Assembly: GCA_037974965.1 (NCBI GenBank)
Contig: JBBPFI010000001.1
Coordinates: 2,604,001-2,668,000 of the forward strand
Length of the DNA: 64,000 nucleotides
Origin: Dacryopinax spathularia
Lineage: Eukaryota > Basidiomycota > Dacrymycetes > Dacrymycetales > Dacrymycetaceae
Direction: 5' to 3'
Shown here: positions 37,201 to 48,313 of the stretch, one piece after another
Position numbering within the stretch: the first letter of the stretch is position 1
Layout: each line of letters starts with the position of its first letter
Position numbers and translations under genes: made by a program
Notes under the pieces: generated by a model
The model's database searches: none
The model's input: only the letters and a program-made list of their open reading frames with translations
Told to the model about the DNA's origin: nothing

Positions 37201-37581
37201 GGACTGCAAGGTCTGGATGGGATGGATGAGGGAGAGGAAGACGACGCGGAGAAGGTGCCCGGCCTACAACCACCAGGGAAGACTCGCTCAAGCGGAGAGT
37301 CATCGCTTCTTACCCCTCAACCTTCGGAATCTGCCCCTGCGCCGGCCGTCGAGGTAGCCCAGGCTGATGGCGACGACAATGCTGCTTTCCACACTCCACC
37401 TGCATCTCCATTGCCCTCCGATCCCCCATCAGACGGCGAGCGCGTCGATCTCCTACGCAGGACGAGCAGCGTACATAGTAAAGTCACCGTACGCCGGAAA
37501 CTGAGGCGGAAGAGGCGGGATGGGAGTGATATTACCCTGAAGCCTGAAGTCCGGCAGAGTAGTGTTGGTGTAGAGGCGTGA
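34251..37581 (+). CDS. Ankyrin repeat + DIL domain protein
   Basis: Exons 34251-34650, 34712-35367, 35414-35561 and 35612-37581 sum to 3174 nt, 1057 residues. An ankyrin region comes first (HALQHAVVFADLPLLIFLL, AGWTPMHYAALMAPPTLITY), then a charged coiled-coil stretch (KERMKREQREAESRRQAEKK). After it lies a DIL (dilute) domain as in the globular tail of class V myosins: LRLYGLNPAYIIQIFSQIF, FNKVISRSKYLCRSRAMQIR and LEDW. A second coiled coil and an acidic, Ser/Pro-rich, finally Arg/Lys-rich tail follow. There is no motor domain. Fungi have stand-alone DIL proteins of this kind, whose role is poorly known; an adaptor role in polarised transport is inference. Confidence 0.85.
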
Positions 37582-37941
37582 TCTCTCAAGCTGCTTACCT
37601 CTCTCTGGCGTTTCTTTTGCACTATATCGAACTAAAGGACTTTGGTTTTGTCACTGTTCATATACTACTTGCATCTGGTACATCGCTGTAATACCCACTC
37701 ACTATATTGGTCAAACAGCATCATACATCTGATCCGGAGGAGAAGAAAGCAGCGAGTCAAAGCAGGAAGTGAATGGTATACATTGCAAGACACACAATAA
37801 GCCCATTACAAGGCAGTATATACATTACTAGACGAAGTCCAACGGCCGTCTGTCACATCTAGTCATCGTCCCGACAAGCTCGCACCACTCCATGCACTCT
37901 TAGATCGCCCAGCTCACGCACACTCATCTCGCCCCAAACGC
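37582..37941. other. Convergent 3' flanks
   Basis: A 360-bp spacer holding the 3' ends of two convergent genes. No gene seen. Confidence 0.6.
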
Positions 37942-40780
37942 CTAGGCAGCTGGCCAAAGCAAATTCAACACCCACAACCCCACCAGTATTAACCCGAGTC
38001 GTATTCGCACATCTTCTTTCCACCCCCTCCCCACCGGTCTGAGGAACTCCAGCATCTTGCTGGTGCCAGGCGAAGCGTGCGAATGAGGATGCGGGTGTGG
38101 CGGTTCGTCCGACAGCTCTTTCCCTTCCACACTCGTGAGGGGTACGCTTTCCGGTTGTGGCGGTTGTGCTGCTGGCGGAGCGGCTGAAGTTCCAGCACCA
38201 GCTCGCTGAGTAGGCAGCACGGGCTTCTTCTCCCCTCCGCATATCCATCCCGTCAACGCCCCCGTCGCCCCCGCTACCCTCCAAGACACCCAAACGAAAA
38301 CCATGGTCGAAATAACCAAATTCAATGCCCGCCAATGCGTCCTCGGCAGAACCATCAAAATCCCCTTCGTGTCCCCCGCGAGCCAAATATGATACTGCAA
38401 TATAAACGTCTCTAGCGAGATCCGGCCGATGAACGTAAAGAGGCGGCTGGAGGCGGAGCGCAGGATCGGGGTCGAGTTCCGTAGGACGATAAAGCCGGCT
38501 ATGGGGAGGAAGGAGACGAACGGGTGGTAGGCGTTGTACACGAACTTGGACTCGCGGGTGAGTTCGAACCAGAAGAACCATCCGAGCGCCACTGCGGAAA
38601 GTCCGATAGCAAGACGTTTGAGCAGCGGCCAGCGCGGGTGGTCGGCAAGTCGGTGTTGGTTGAATTTTAGCACTGCGAGCGCTGTGAACGCGCCGATCCA
38701 GACGATCCAGAGGTCGAGCGAGACGCGGAATGTCCATTCGCGTGCGTTCCAGGGCAGGCGGAATAGGTGCTGGAGGACTGAGAAGATCGCTGCGTTTACG
38801 GAGGGCTGGTAGGTGGCCGCTGCTACTAGACCGGCGGACGCTAGCATCTTGGGGATGAGGAACAGCAGCCGGTCGTTGTACTTCGCTCCTGCTAGCATCG
38901 TAAAGTAGATGATCAAGAACCAGAAGGAGACGAGCGGCGCAAAGTAGTAGAACAGGTAGTCCGTATCCATCGTGTATGCCAGCACGATCGTGAGCAGATT
39001 GAGCCGGACAAGGACCTGCGCGATGCGGGAAAAGGAGAAATCGGCTTTGCGGTAGTAGAAGGTGAAGTGGCCGTAGCCGGTCATGAATAGGTAGGCGGCG
39101 ACGAGCACGCGGACGGGGTTGTAGATGCCGGAGATCTTGGAGCCGCCGTAGTAGTGATACACCAAAATCACGACTATATGCGCGCATATATGTCAGCAAT
39201 CTGCACTCACGGGTGCGTGTATGCGCGGGAAGGGACATACTCTGCATCCATCCTTTCCACTCATCCGTCTGGTCGCGGTTCAAGAACCCCAGATCTTTCT
39301 CAGCGCGCTGCATGCTCGCGAGCCCCAGGACGAGAAAGAGGACGAGCAAGCCGCCGAACTGGACAGCGTCGAATTGCTTTTGTTCTTTGTCCCAGAGTGG
39401 TGTCCGGTCCGCAAGGAAAGCGAGGAGGATCGAGAGGCCGAAGATGGCGAGTTGTTGCTGCGTTTCGGCGGAGGAGGGGAAGAGGGATTGTAATATTGGG
39501 CGGTTTTCTGTCACTCGGGATCAGCCACGAGCCACTACAAGCAATAGAGGTGGACGGAGAACGCACCCTGCTTTGATACCCACAACTTAGCCAGCAGCCC
39601 CCAGCAAGCAATACACACTATCACCAGCCCCTGCACGACCCCCGGCCAAGGGTACGGCCTACAACACGTCCTATCCCACGGGAACTTCTGCGGCAACAAC
39701 CGGTTACACTTATGATTCAGCAATACCTGAATCTGAGTCGCCATAATCTGGGGCGAGAAATGCAGCCCATCCTCCGTCTGGCTGGGGTCGAGCATCCCGT
39801 TAAACACACTCGGGACGAGGACCTCGCCAGGCGAGTGATCATGATCCCCATGTTCGGCGCTCTTGGCAGCTGCATAAGGCCGGGAAGACCACGTCCAGCT
39901 TCCTGGCGCGCTGACGCGGTGCAGGAGGTCGGAGTTCATCGCTTGTACGTCGGAGGGGTGGATCGTCCGTTGGCGCTCGGGGTTGAGCTTGGAGTGGACG
40001 GGCTCTTCAACGGGGAGGAAGACGATCTCGTCTGCTATTGCTTGCCCACCCTTCTCTGCCCTGGCAGAACCGGCAGAGAGGAGCGAGAACGTCGAGTCGA
40101 TCGTGCGTTCCCAGGCTGGTAGGCCCCCTGAGGTCGGGTTGCGGAGGTACCACAGCCCGCTCCCCAGCACGATCAGCGCCGGCGGCTGTCCTCTTGACGG
40201 AACTGAAAGGGCTTCCCGCGTCTTCGTACTGTTCAAATACGGGTCCCAGACAAACTCGACGCTCAGACTATGCGTCCCCGACACGAGCGAGAAATCCGTA
40301 TGTTTCCCACCGTCGTTCGGGTGCGTGGAGGGGAGGGCGGGATCGGCCAAGTGCGCAAAGGTGAAGAAGAGCTGGCGGACGGTGCTGTCGCCTAGGAAGA
40401 GGACGCGTCGGTTTTTGAGGCAGGGGGAGACGGTTTTGGAGGTGTAGGTGTTGAGCATGCAGCCTGTACGCGCATATATGTCAGTGCACATGTTCGCTCT
40501 TTTGGCTGTGGGATGGGGGGCGCACCTTCGGGTTGCCAGTTCTTGAATGCCCCGTCGAGCCATCTCCCCTGTGTGACGAGCTTATGACAATGATTCCTAT
40601 CGCCCCAATCTACACGTTCACCCAAATCAGCTCATCTCTTCCTCGCCCTACGCAGGCGGGGGACATACCAATGAGCAGTAACCTCAATCCGCCCGTAAGG
40701 ACCGTGACGGCCAGCGTAAGTGCAGCCACATATTGCAGCCATTGGTTTGAAGGTGCGGGCTTCTTCCCCGCTGGGGGCAT
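37942..40780 (-). CDS. CAS1: CAS1-type glycan O-acetyltransferase (CASD1 family)
   Basis: Five exons (40780-40669, 40609-40526, 40463-39567, 39507-39241, 39173-37942) sum to 2592 nt, 863 residues. A signal anchor (WLQYVAALTLAVTVLTGGLR) is followed by a lumenal SGNH/PC-esterase-like domain with block I GDSTVRQLFF and a C-terminal D-G-L-H. About a dozen membrane helices of the Cas1 domain follow, with YHYYGGSKISGIYNPVR and ETFILQYHIWLAGDTKGI. The homologues are human CASD1 (sialate O-acetyltransferase) and Cryptococcus CAS1, needed for O-acetylation of capsule glucuronoxylomannan. Here it likely acetylates a cell-wall or secreted glycan in the Golgi. The tail is Pro/His-rich before one last helix. 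Confidence 0.93.
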
Positions 40781-41338
40781 TTTGGGCACTGCAGCAGCAG
40801 AGGAGGAGGCGGGAAGAAGGCGCGTTTGCTAGAGGGTGAACGCGTAGATGGCGAGCTGCGAGCTGCGAGCTGCGTCGGGAGAGCGAGAGGGGAAGGACGA
40901 GGAATGTACGTGTCCGACTACCGTAATGTCGGGTTGTCGGCAGAACGCGTCTCTCCAGTTCTTCAAGAATAGAACGGATAGTCAAAGGTGGCTAACAGTC
41001 CATAGCCCTATATCACCCTCTCACCCTCAGCCCTTCAATCAATCACGCCTCCCGATCGGGTTGACAAGGTTTTGGCCCGCAGGACATTCCGGGTCCAACA
41101 GTGGCGGGTCAGACGCGTGAAAGCCACCACCGTTGGGTCGGTCGGAGATGATCGTACTCCGGTGGGAAGCGAGACTCGCAGATTATGATGTTGACAGTGG
41201 GGGCGTCATCATTACGACATTGATTGGTCGATGGTTAAATAGTACGAGGAGGTTATGATTTTGATCGTGACTATACGACCGGCTTGTCTTGTCTTTACGT
41301 CCACTATCGCGACCTCCCTGTAGAAGAGATTGAGCAAG
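40781..41338. promoter_or_regulatory. Divergent promoter region with 7-bp repeat
   Basis: A 558-bp spacer between CAS1 and a divergent gene. A GCGAGCT heptamer is repeated three times at 40851-40874. No TATA box close to either start was clear. Confidence 0.45.
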
Positions 41339-42095
41339 ATGTCAAACCAGGAAGTCCAGGTATCGCAGCTCAGCGCCGACACTCTCGCGCAATCCACCCC
41401 AACACCGCAAGACGCCAAAGGCGTCCAATCCACACTGTACGTCCTCCTCCTCTCCTCATCCGTTTTTTTCTCTGTCAACTCCCGCAGATCGACTCTCTAC
41501 CCCAACACGTCCATCACCTCCAGCGCTTCCTTCTCCCCCCAAGCCCTGACCCTTCACCCGCCCTCCTCTCCTCCCCCTCCAGGTGCAGCCAAAATACTGC
41601 AATCCCTCGTAACCGCATGCCAGAAAGTAGCGACCTCTGTCCAGCTTGGTTCCCTGCTCGCGGGAGGAGGGAGCGAGAGTGACGAATTCTCTGATGTTGG
41701 TGTTTGGTTGGGTGATCTAGGTGATGTTACGGGGGCTGCGGGGGTGGGGAAGGAAGTGGTCAAGCGTCTCGGGTTGGACGCATGGAAGATCGCTACCGTA
41801 AGCCCCTTTCTCCCTTCCTTCTCTCCACCCCATCACCGGCAGAAAGAGCGCTCCTCCTGATCTCTGTGCATAGGTGAAGCCCCGAGACGCCGAGCTCCCC
41901 GTACCCTGGGAACGTGTCCCCGCTTCGACCTCAAAGCCCCTGCTCGAGCTTCTCATGGCATTGGAAGAACCGGTCATGTTCTCACTCGAACTCCCTCCGG
42001 GTGCGCAGGGAGGGAGTGGGGGCACGCCGGTGTTTATGGTTGGGAAGGTTGAGGGCGGGTGGGGAGGTCTGGTAGGGGTTGGGGTTTGGTCCTAG
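41339..42095 (+). CDS. Hypothetical protein, 209 aa
   Basis: Exons 41339-41436, 41488-41797 and 41874-42095 sum to 630 nt, 209 residues. Intron 1 (GTACGT...CCGCAG, 51 bp) is a multiple of three and has no stop, so its retention would still give a protein. The start is MSNQEVQVSQLSADTLAQST. The centre has a Ser/Pro-rich part, then AAKILQSLVTACQKVATSVQ and a Gly/Asp-rich loop. The C-terminal half holds KPRDAELPVPWERVP. No membrane segment or known motif is seen and I do not recognise the family. It ends 202 bp from the convergent SDHAF3 gene. Confidence 0.6.
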
Positions 42096-42297
42096 AGCGC
42101 TCTTTATGTGATCGGCCAGTCAGGTGGCCTAGTGAAAAAGTGTAGATGGTGCACAGATGGGCAGGGCGCAGAGGAAAAGAAAGACAGAGGTGTGAACGTA
42201 CATGATTATCTGCTGTAATAGTACAAAATGCAACGTCTTCAACCCCCGCGCAGACCGGCCGTCGTCCTAGCCCAATTCATGCACATACATGTGCACC

Positions 42298-42850
42298 TCA
42301 CTGCTTCTTCCCCCCTATCCCCTCATCCGCCGGCGGCTCCTCATACCCCTCCACCCCCTCTCCCCTCCCCTCCCTCTCCAGCTCCTCCCTCGTCCTCCAC
42401 ACCCCCTTCGCAGAATGCATAACCTCCCACAGCTGTCCGACCTGCTCATCACTCATCTTCTCCAACATCGTCCTGTCCAGCCCTCTCCCCCTCACTTCCC
42501 CCCCGCCGTCAGGCGAGAGCTGATGCGTGAGCGTGAGGAGGTAAGAGTGCCATTGGGATAGGAAACCCATTATGTGTACTGGGTTTTGGGAGGTCTGGTG
42601 ACGGCGGAACTCGGAGCGGATGTAGCTGTCGCCGAGGGAACGCATTTCGGGTGGGAGGCGGCGGTGGATTCGGAGGAGGGAGCGGTAGAGCCTGCCAGGC
42701 CGGCGCGGGTCGCTGCTTTAGCTAGAGAGCAAGGTAGGAGAGATGGAGAGGGACGCACGGGATGGGAGGCAACAGTGCGGTGGCGGCATGCCGGGGATCG
42801 AGCGGTTGGCGGGAGATGGACTCTGCCAGACGAACGAGGGTTGGACGCAT
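42298..42850 (-). CDS. SDHAF3: Succinate dehydrogenase assembly factor 3 (LYR protein)
   Basis: Exons 42850-42759 and 42691-42298 (intron GTGCGT...GGCAG) sum to 486 nt, 161 residues. The Leu-Tyr-Arg motif of the family sits exactly after the splice junction, in LLPPIPLYRSLLRIHRRLP. It is followed by EMRSLGDSYIRSEFRRHQ and NPVHIMGFLSQWHSYL, all diagnostic of ACN9/SDHAF3. The protein acts in the mitochondrial matrix, helping to mature the iron-sulfur subunit Sdh2 of complex II. The Gly/Glu/Lys-rich tail is longer than usual and is likely disordered. Confidence 0.93.
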
Positions 42851-43481
42851 CGTCAACTTTGTTCTATCTCACCAAAGATACTGCACAATAAGGTCGAAGC
42901 GGGGGAAGAGAGGATGTAGGATGAGGACCAAGAGCAAGGAGCAGCGTGAGGCGAAGTGAATGTAAGTAAGCGATCAACCAGGTAGAGCAGGAGAAACGTA
43001 GAACCCTGACTAACGAGCTTCTGAAAACCGCTTCAACCTCCCACCGAGTCGTGGGTGAGGTCAAAGAGTTCTCCCTGAGATCATCAGGGGATTCATGCTT
43101 TTTGCCGAGTTTGGAAGATCTGGCGCTCATTCTTGTTGGACTCTGCTTGGCTTCCTGCTTATCCGTTCTGGGAGGAGATCGGGATGCAGAAAGCTGGAGA
43201 AGGAAGCTCTTCCCCTTCTATGGTTGTCTCTGCAGTGGAGCAACGGTGGCATCAAGGCAACCACAGGCTGCATATAGCCGCAAAGATGTGACTGCGACCC
43301 AAACGCCCGTTGCCACAAAACGCAACTAGCGGTTCGATGAGCAGTAAACCACATCAATTGCCATAAGGATACAAACGGTCAGACGCAGAGCGGAACGGGA
43401 AACGTAAAGGGGTGCGATGGTGCTATGCGATACAGAGAGCCTTGTGAAGGTTGTCATCTTCAGTTCGGGTTGCTTGCTTTT
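42851..43481. other. Intergenic, no gene seen
   Basis: A 631-bp spacer upstream of SDHAF3 and downstream of the small basic gene. Open frames here begin at non-ATG codons. Nothing recognised. Confidence 0.55.
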
Positions 43482-44082
43482 TCATTTCAGACGGCGGAGA
43501 GTCCGTGGTGAGTCGGGTGATAGGGGCGGGGAGAGAAGCTGCATATAGATGCCTGGTGAGCTGGGCAGAAGTGTCGGAGGAGCGATGCTAGACTCACCTT
43601 CTCTCCTTCTGCACCCATGCGTTTCCGACAGAGATGGTGCGACTAGCCTACTTACTCCTTCCATCCCTATGCCTATGCCCGTGCCTCTCCCCTCTCTCCT
43701 TTCCATCCCTGCTCCCACCCCCGCCAAGCTCCGCACTCCTCCTTCTCTCCTCCTTCGCCCGCCTCTCCTCCTCCTTCGCCTCCAGATACTTGCCCATCAT
43801 ATACCTCACCAACTCCCTCGAATACCTTCTCAGCGCTTCTCTCTCACCTTCATCACCCTCGTCATCTTGCCCATCCTCTACCGGACGAGTGTGATTAGCG
43901 GGCTGTTGGTGGTCGGGAGGGAGCTCGGCTTGTTCGGCGTAAGGGGAGGGAGAAGCGTATTTCCCATCCACCGGGGGTGAGTGAGAGGACGTTGAGGGGT
44001 GACGAGTGCCGTTGGGCTGTTGCTGGGTTAAGGGGTGGTTTGGGGAGTCTCCCGAGGTGCGGGTGGACGAGTGGGAGGACAT
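43482..44082 (-). CDS. Small basic protein with 11-nt microexon
   Basis: Exons 44082-43656, 43608-43598 (11 nt) and 43538-43482 join in frame to 495 nt, 164 residues. The first donor is a perfect GTAAGT, the second GTGAGT, and both acceptors are CAG. The N-terminal 80 residues are Ser/Pro/Thr/Gln-rich and look disordered. Then comes an alpha-helical stretch (REALRRYSRELVRYMMGKYL) running into a long E/R/K helix, a His/Arg-rich patch and the tail LLSPPLSPDSPRTLRRLK. The SPPLSP/SPRT words are likely phosphorylation sites. The family is unknown. Without the microexon the frame would close just after the first exon. Confidence 0.6.
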
Positions 44083-45185
44083 CACATAAGCCACACTTGT
44101 TGTTTGGAGAGCGTCGATCGGGTTGTCTTTCGATGCAGAAGTCGATGCGTGGTGATTGCGAGCGAAACTGGAGTGAAAGAGACGGCGAGTCCAGTGAAAG
44201 CGTGCTGAGAAAGTGACGATGCTGAGCAGCTGTGCAGCGAGCGACGAGTAGCTGGATAGCGTCAAGGTCGAAGTTCGGCGTAGGTTCAAGCAACGTCGTC
44301 CAGCGGTCGTGGCCGTATTGAACCCCTCTGTCGTGCTGTGCGTATGAGTGAGTGGGTGGCAAAGCGCCTCCCTCGCACCCCGCTCCAACTAACTCCGACC
44401 CTTCACACAGGGGACAGGCGCAGAACGAAAGGAAGAGTCTCGCCTCCGCCCCGGTTGAGTGCGCTCCTCCGATCCGCTCAGTCCGCAGGCGGGGAGGGAG
44501 TACGATGATGGGCTGCCCCCACAGGGGGGCCTGGATGCTCGCAGGAGGGGCCAAGCAGGGAGCCGGCCTGGGGGTCGTGTGCGTCACTAGTGGCATCATC
44601 CCGATTGCATCGTCATCCACAGTTGCGGGCGGTCCCTATTATGATGATGACATACTCCTGCCTTCGCTCCTTCTTCCCGACCATTTGCGGGCCTGCGGCT
44701 GCCGTTGGCTGATGAGGGCGATTAGGTCATAAGCTTACGCGCTGTTTCGCCCCAGAAAGTTCAAGGGATCTGGGCGTGGGAGGAAGCGGAGGAGGCGGTA
44801 CGCTGACGTTTCTGATAATGAATACGAGGTTCATTCCAAGTTAATTCCTCGAATAGTAGTCCATTGTATCCCTCCACAATTTTTTCAGTCGTTTTTCTCA
44901 CGCTCATAAAACCAGCTTCTACTCACCTTCCTTATTCCCCCTTGTTGCTTTTCCCAGTAGCCCGCACTATCAGATCTCCGCATGTTTGTCCACTGCCTTG
45001 CGCCCAGCATCATCGCAGCCAACGCCAGGAACAGCCGATTCTGTGGAGCCTCGGCGGTGACGTCAACCCTTAACCAGCATGGGCCGCCGCCGCGGAGGCA
45101 TTTGGGCCAGCCCTTGGTCAACTTCTTCCACCCAAGGTGCATTGATTTGGTCATGTGTCAGGGAAAGGGCAATCCTGCTGTTATT
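44083..45185. other. Intergenic spacer upstream of tRNA-Thr
   Basis: About 1.1 kb with no supported gene. The GC-rich stretch 44350-44740 is open in several frames, but none begins at ATG with a believable protein. Confidence 0.5.
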
Positions 45186-45266
45186 GCCCGCTTAGCTCAG
45201 TGGTAGAGCGCTTGTCTTGTACCGCATAATAACAAGAGGTCGGTTGTTCAATCCAGCCAGTGGGCA
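45186..45266 (+). tRNA. tRNA-Thr (anticodon TGU), 9-nt intron
   Basis: A full cloverleaf is visible. The acceptor GCCCGCT pairs with AGTGGGC, with discriminator A. The D arm is GCTC/GAGC. The anticodon stem CTTGT pairs with ACAAG, with loop CTTGTA-A and anticodon TGT. The T arm is GGTTG/CAGCC around TTCAATC. A 9-nt intron (CCGCATAAT) follows position 37, the standard place. The mature length is 72 nt, and CCA is not encoded. Confidence 0.92.
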
Positions 45267-45273
45267 AAACGTC

Positions 45274-45277
45274 TTTT
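45274..45277 (+). terminator. Pol III T-run terminator
   Basis: TTTT begins 8 nt after the tRNA 3' end, a minimal RNA polymerase III stop signal. Confidence 0.6.
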
Positions 45278-45526
45278 ATGGTTGCGTGTTCCTTTCCCTT
45301 TTGCCTTGGCATTTCTACCCCCAACCATTGTGGAACTAGCTCGTAGACTCTTCAGGTTGGTAAGAAGAGGTGGTTTAGTTGATAATACTTTGTTATGTCG
45401 GTCTGCAAGAGAACCTGGTCTTGACGTTGAAAAGCCCCAGTTGAGGAAGTTCGAAGCGGAATTTGTTTCCACCCACAGCCACCCACTGAAAAGTGCGGGT
45501 CTTCGAGGGACGACCGCAGAAAAACC

Positions 45527-46709
45527 ATGGTACGCAACTTCCTCTCTTCCCATTCTTTACCTCATTGACGTTCACATCGTCCTCTGTGAGAAGGTCACCA
45601 ACAATGGGAAGATAAGCATACCCGTACAGGAATGGAACAGGCGGTTGCAGCAGGTTAGGGTCAACAAACAGTGCGTATCTCGCTATCTTGTCATTTACCT
45701 CTTCCTTCCTTCCGCATCGTTTCGCTTGATGAAATCTGTTGCATGTGGGAATCTCTCCTAAACACATTGCGGAGAACCAAATACATTGCCATCTGACCGC
45801 TCTTCCCCTTCCTCTACCCCCACCCGCCTCTGGATGATCTCAGACTGACCTGGTGCTCTAGTGACCTAAACCAGCTGGTGATGGACTACCTCGTCATAGA
45901 GGGGTACAAAGAAGCAGCCGAGAACTTCTCCCGTGAATCTGGGCTCCAGCCTCCGGTGGAACTAGCAACGATCGAGGAGCGTACGCTGATCCGGAACGCG
46001 ATCTGTCGGGGCGATATTGACGAGGCGATCAACCGGACGAACGAGCTCAACCCGGAGGTACGCGCCCCTTCCTTCGTTCCGTTGGACCTCGCCGCCGTTT
46101 GTGTTATGCACGGCGGCACGCGCGGGGACAAAGGATTAAACATTTCATGCACCACGCAGAGGCCCGTTGGGGCGCTGCTGATACTCTTTTACACCAAACT
46201 TCAGTCTTCAATATGATCTTCTCACCCCCCTCTCCCTATGCGTCGAGACCCGCATACTACCACCCTTATCCAAGGTCCTCGAGTCAAACCCGCACCTCTT
46301 TTTCCACCTCCAGCAACAACGCCTTATCGAGTATATCCGCGCTGGCGACATCGAAGGCGCCATCACGTTCGCCCAGACCCACTTAGCCCCGCGAGGGACC
46401 GAGAACCCCGAGTTCCTGCGCGAGTTAGAGCGGACGATGACCCTCCTCGCATTTGACAACCCGCCCGAGGACATTGCACCGCTGCTCGGGATGGGCCAGA
46501 GACAGAAGACGGCTAATGAGCTGAACGCTGCTATTCTCGCTTCCCAGAACCAGGGCAAGGAGGCGAAGCTCGCGGGGCTGATGAGGATGCTTACGTGGGG
46601 GGAGTCGATGTTGGATGAGAGGTGCGAGTATCCGCATGTGGACCTGACGACTGGGTTGCTTGGGAATGAGGTGACTGTGAACGAGGATGGGTCGGAGATC
46701 GATGAGTGA
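45527..46709 (+). CDS. GID8: GID8 subunit of the GID/CTLH E3 ligase
   Basis: Exon 1 holds only the ATG (45527-45529). Exon 2 (about 45591-45670) gives SIPVQEWNRRLQQVRVNK, exon 3 is 45862-46057 and exon 4 is 46275-46709; together they code for about 237 residues. The LisH motif is DLNQLVMDYLVIEGYKEAAE. It is followed by the CTLH helix pair (ERTLIRNAICRGDIDEAINR) and the CRA part (HLFFHLQQQRLIEYIRAGDI, FAQTHLAPRG). Gid8/TWA1 is the central scaffold of the ligase that degrades gluconeogenic enzymes in yeast. Two introns here are long for this window (191 and 217 bp). The first acceptor could be 45590 or 45593; both keep frame. Confidence 0.92.
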
Positions 46710-46869
46710 TGCGCTTGTGCGGAGCGGTGTTGTATGATTAATCACAGTGATGTACTCTACTGTATACAGATATCCGTCGTCTAGATGAGGTGTGATACAT
46801 TAGATGAACGAAATCAACAGGATATCCAGTGAAGTGGGTATATGCGCCCAAACCGTGCGCAAGTCGGCT

Positions 46870-48006
46870 CTATTTGCTTGTCTATACGCGCATATAGTCA
46901 GCTGTATTCTTCTAGAGGAGCAGTATATGCACGTACCTTCTCCGCTCCAACCAACCGCAAGATGTGCTCAAACACGAAGAACGCACTCGCATTAACCGGA
47001 AAAGCCCTCAGCACAACCGGCCAGAACCCTCTATAAAAATTCCACACGCCTCCCTCCGCATATATCCTCCTCGCCATCTCAACCGGGCTACTCGAGTACC
47101 TCGGCTTAACAAGATCGTCCGCCAGGATCCGGTTCTTGATGTTATCAAAGGGGATCGCGATTGCCCAGTAGGAGAAACTGCCCAGTCCGCCTGAGAGGAA
47201 GGAAGAGGTGCCTTCGGAGAGGTTGAGTTTCCGGAATGCGCGGAGGAGGACTTCGTAGCTGCAGAACATGGCCGCGAAGCAGGAGCGGAAGAGGAGCATG
47301 GAGGTGAAGCCGCGGTAGAGACCTAGCGGTCCTTGGGCGGCGAAGATTTGCTGTGTCCCACGTCAGAACAGATTGCCCCGGGAGGGAGGGGAGAGGAGGG
47401 AAGGGGAGAGAGGGGGGACGCACCCGCACGCAGTCGATAGAGCCTTTGTACTGCCAGTCCTTCGGGTCGCGTGTCAGCTGGAGCTGAAGCTTGACCTTGA
47501 GCGTATCGACCGGCATGGCGATGATACAACTTGTCCAGCCCGCCCAGAGACCCGCGAGGGCATGCCCTGAAAGGGTGAGCCGTGTTTCGCCAGTTGGGGA
47601 GTTGGGGAGAGGCTCCGTCCAGCCATGCTTTATCAGGAAGAGGCGGTAGTTGTGCAGTGATCCGATGAGGAGGGAGTCGATGAATGCCCATCCCACCGCT
47701 GGAGGTGTTGCGCCTTTATACAACGCCAACGGGCCCTGCACGTTACAACATCAGCTGCAAGCTCTCTAAGCATAGGCTGGATGTACGTACCTCATTCCGG
47801 ACCGTCTTGAGAAAACAGTCCCACGGCCCCTTGTACAGCCCAGGAGGCGCGCACTGCAGCCGGGTCTTGACAGTATCGAACCCATGTCCAACGGCGACCT
47901 TTGTCACCCCGCTCCCCACCCCAGCCAACGCACCCGCGAACGAGAGAGAAGAGGACTTGACCTCCGTCTTAGGCGGGTCGGGCACCGGAGGGTCCTCAGC
48001 ACTCAT
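46870..48006 (-). CDS. Mitochondrial carrier (SLC25 family)
   Basis: It starts MSAEDPPVPDPPKTEVKSSS. Three repeats are visible, with carrier signatures HGFDTVKTRLQ, MPVDTLKVKLQLQ and IPFDNIKNRI (the P-x-[DE]-x-x-[KR] type), followed by LYKGATPPAVGWAFIDSLLI and NFYRGFWPVVLRAFPVNASA. The protein sits in the mitochondrial inner membrane. The His in place of the first-repeat Pro and the FPVNAS end resemble the amino-acid/carnitine branch (Ymc/Ort/Crc type), but the substrate is not settled. The last intron (46882-46936) leads to a 12-nt final exon giving ...GAEKTSK; without splicing the frame closes at 46898. Confidence 0.87.
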
Positions 48007-48313
48007 CCTTCCCTGATGTAGTCCGAACGAAACAGAGAGTTGGAGGGGAGGAGAGGAGCCAGAGTGGGGGTTTGTATGGGGGAAGAAAGAGGTTTCGATG
48101 GATGAGTTCGGTGTCGTACGCGGCCGTCGATGAGTCGATGAGCGGATGCGTTGGGTGAATCGGAGACGGCGATCTTCCCACCAAATTCGATCGATCAGTT
48201 ACTTACAACACATCGGGGAATGTTATCAGGGTCCTATGACTATCCCTATGACATCTTGAACTTGACCAATCACCACTGCCAGTGTCTTGTCATAATACCC
48301 AGAAAAGTCGACC
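48007..48313. promoter_or_regulatory. Divergent promoter, carrier / CXXC protein
   Basis: A 307-bp spacer between two divergent genes. No TATA box stands out. Confidence 0.45.

Noticed and set aside
44352-44732. 126-codon plus-strand frame in GC-rich DNA
   Set aside because: It begins at GTG, and several frames on both strands are open here because of base composition.
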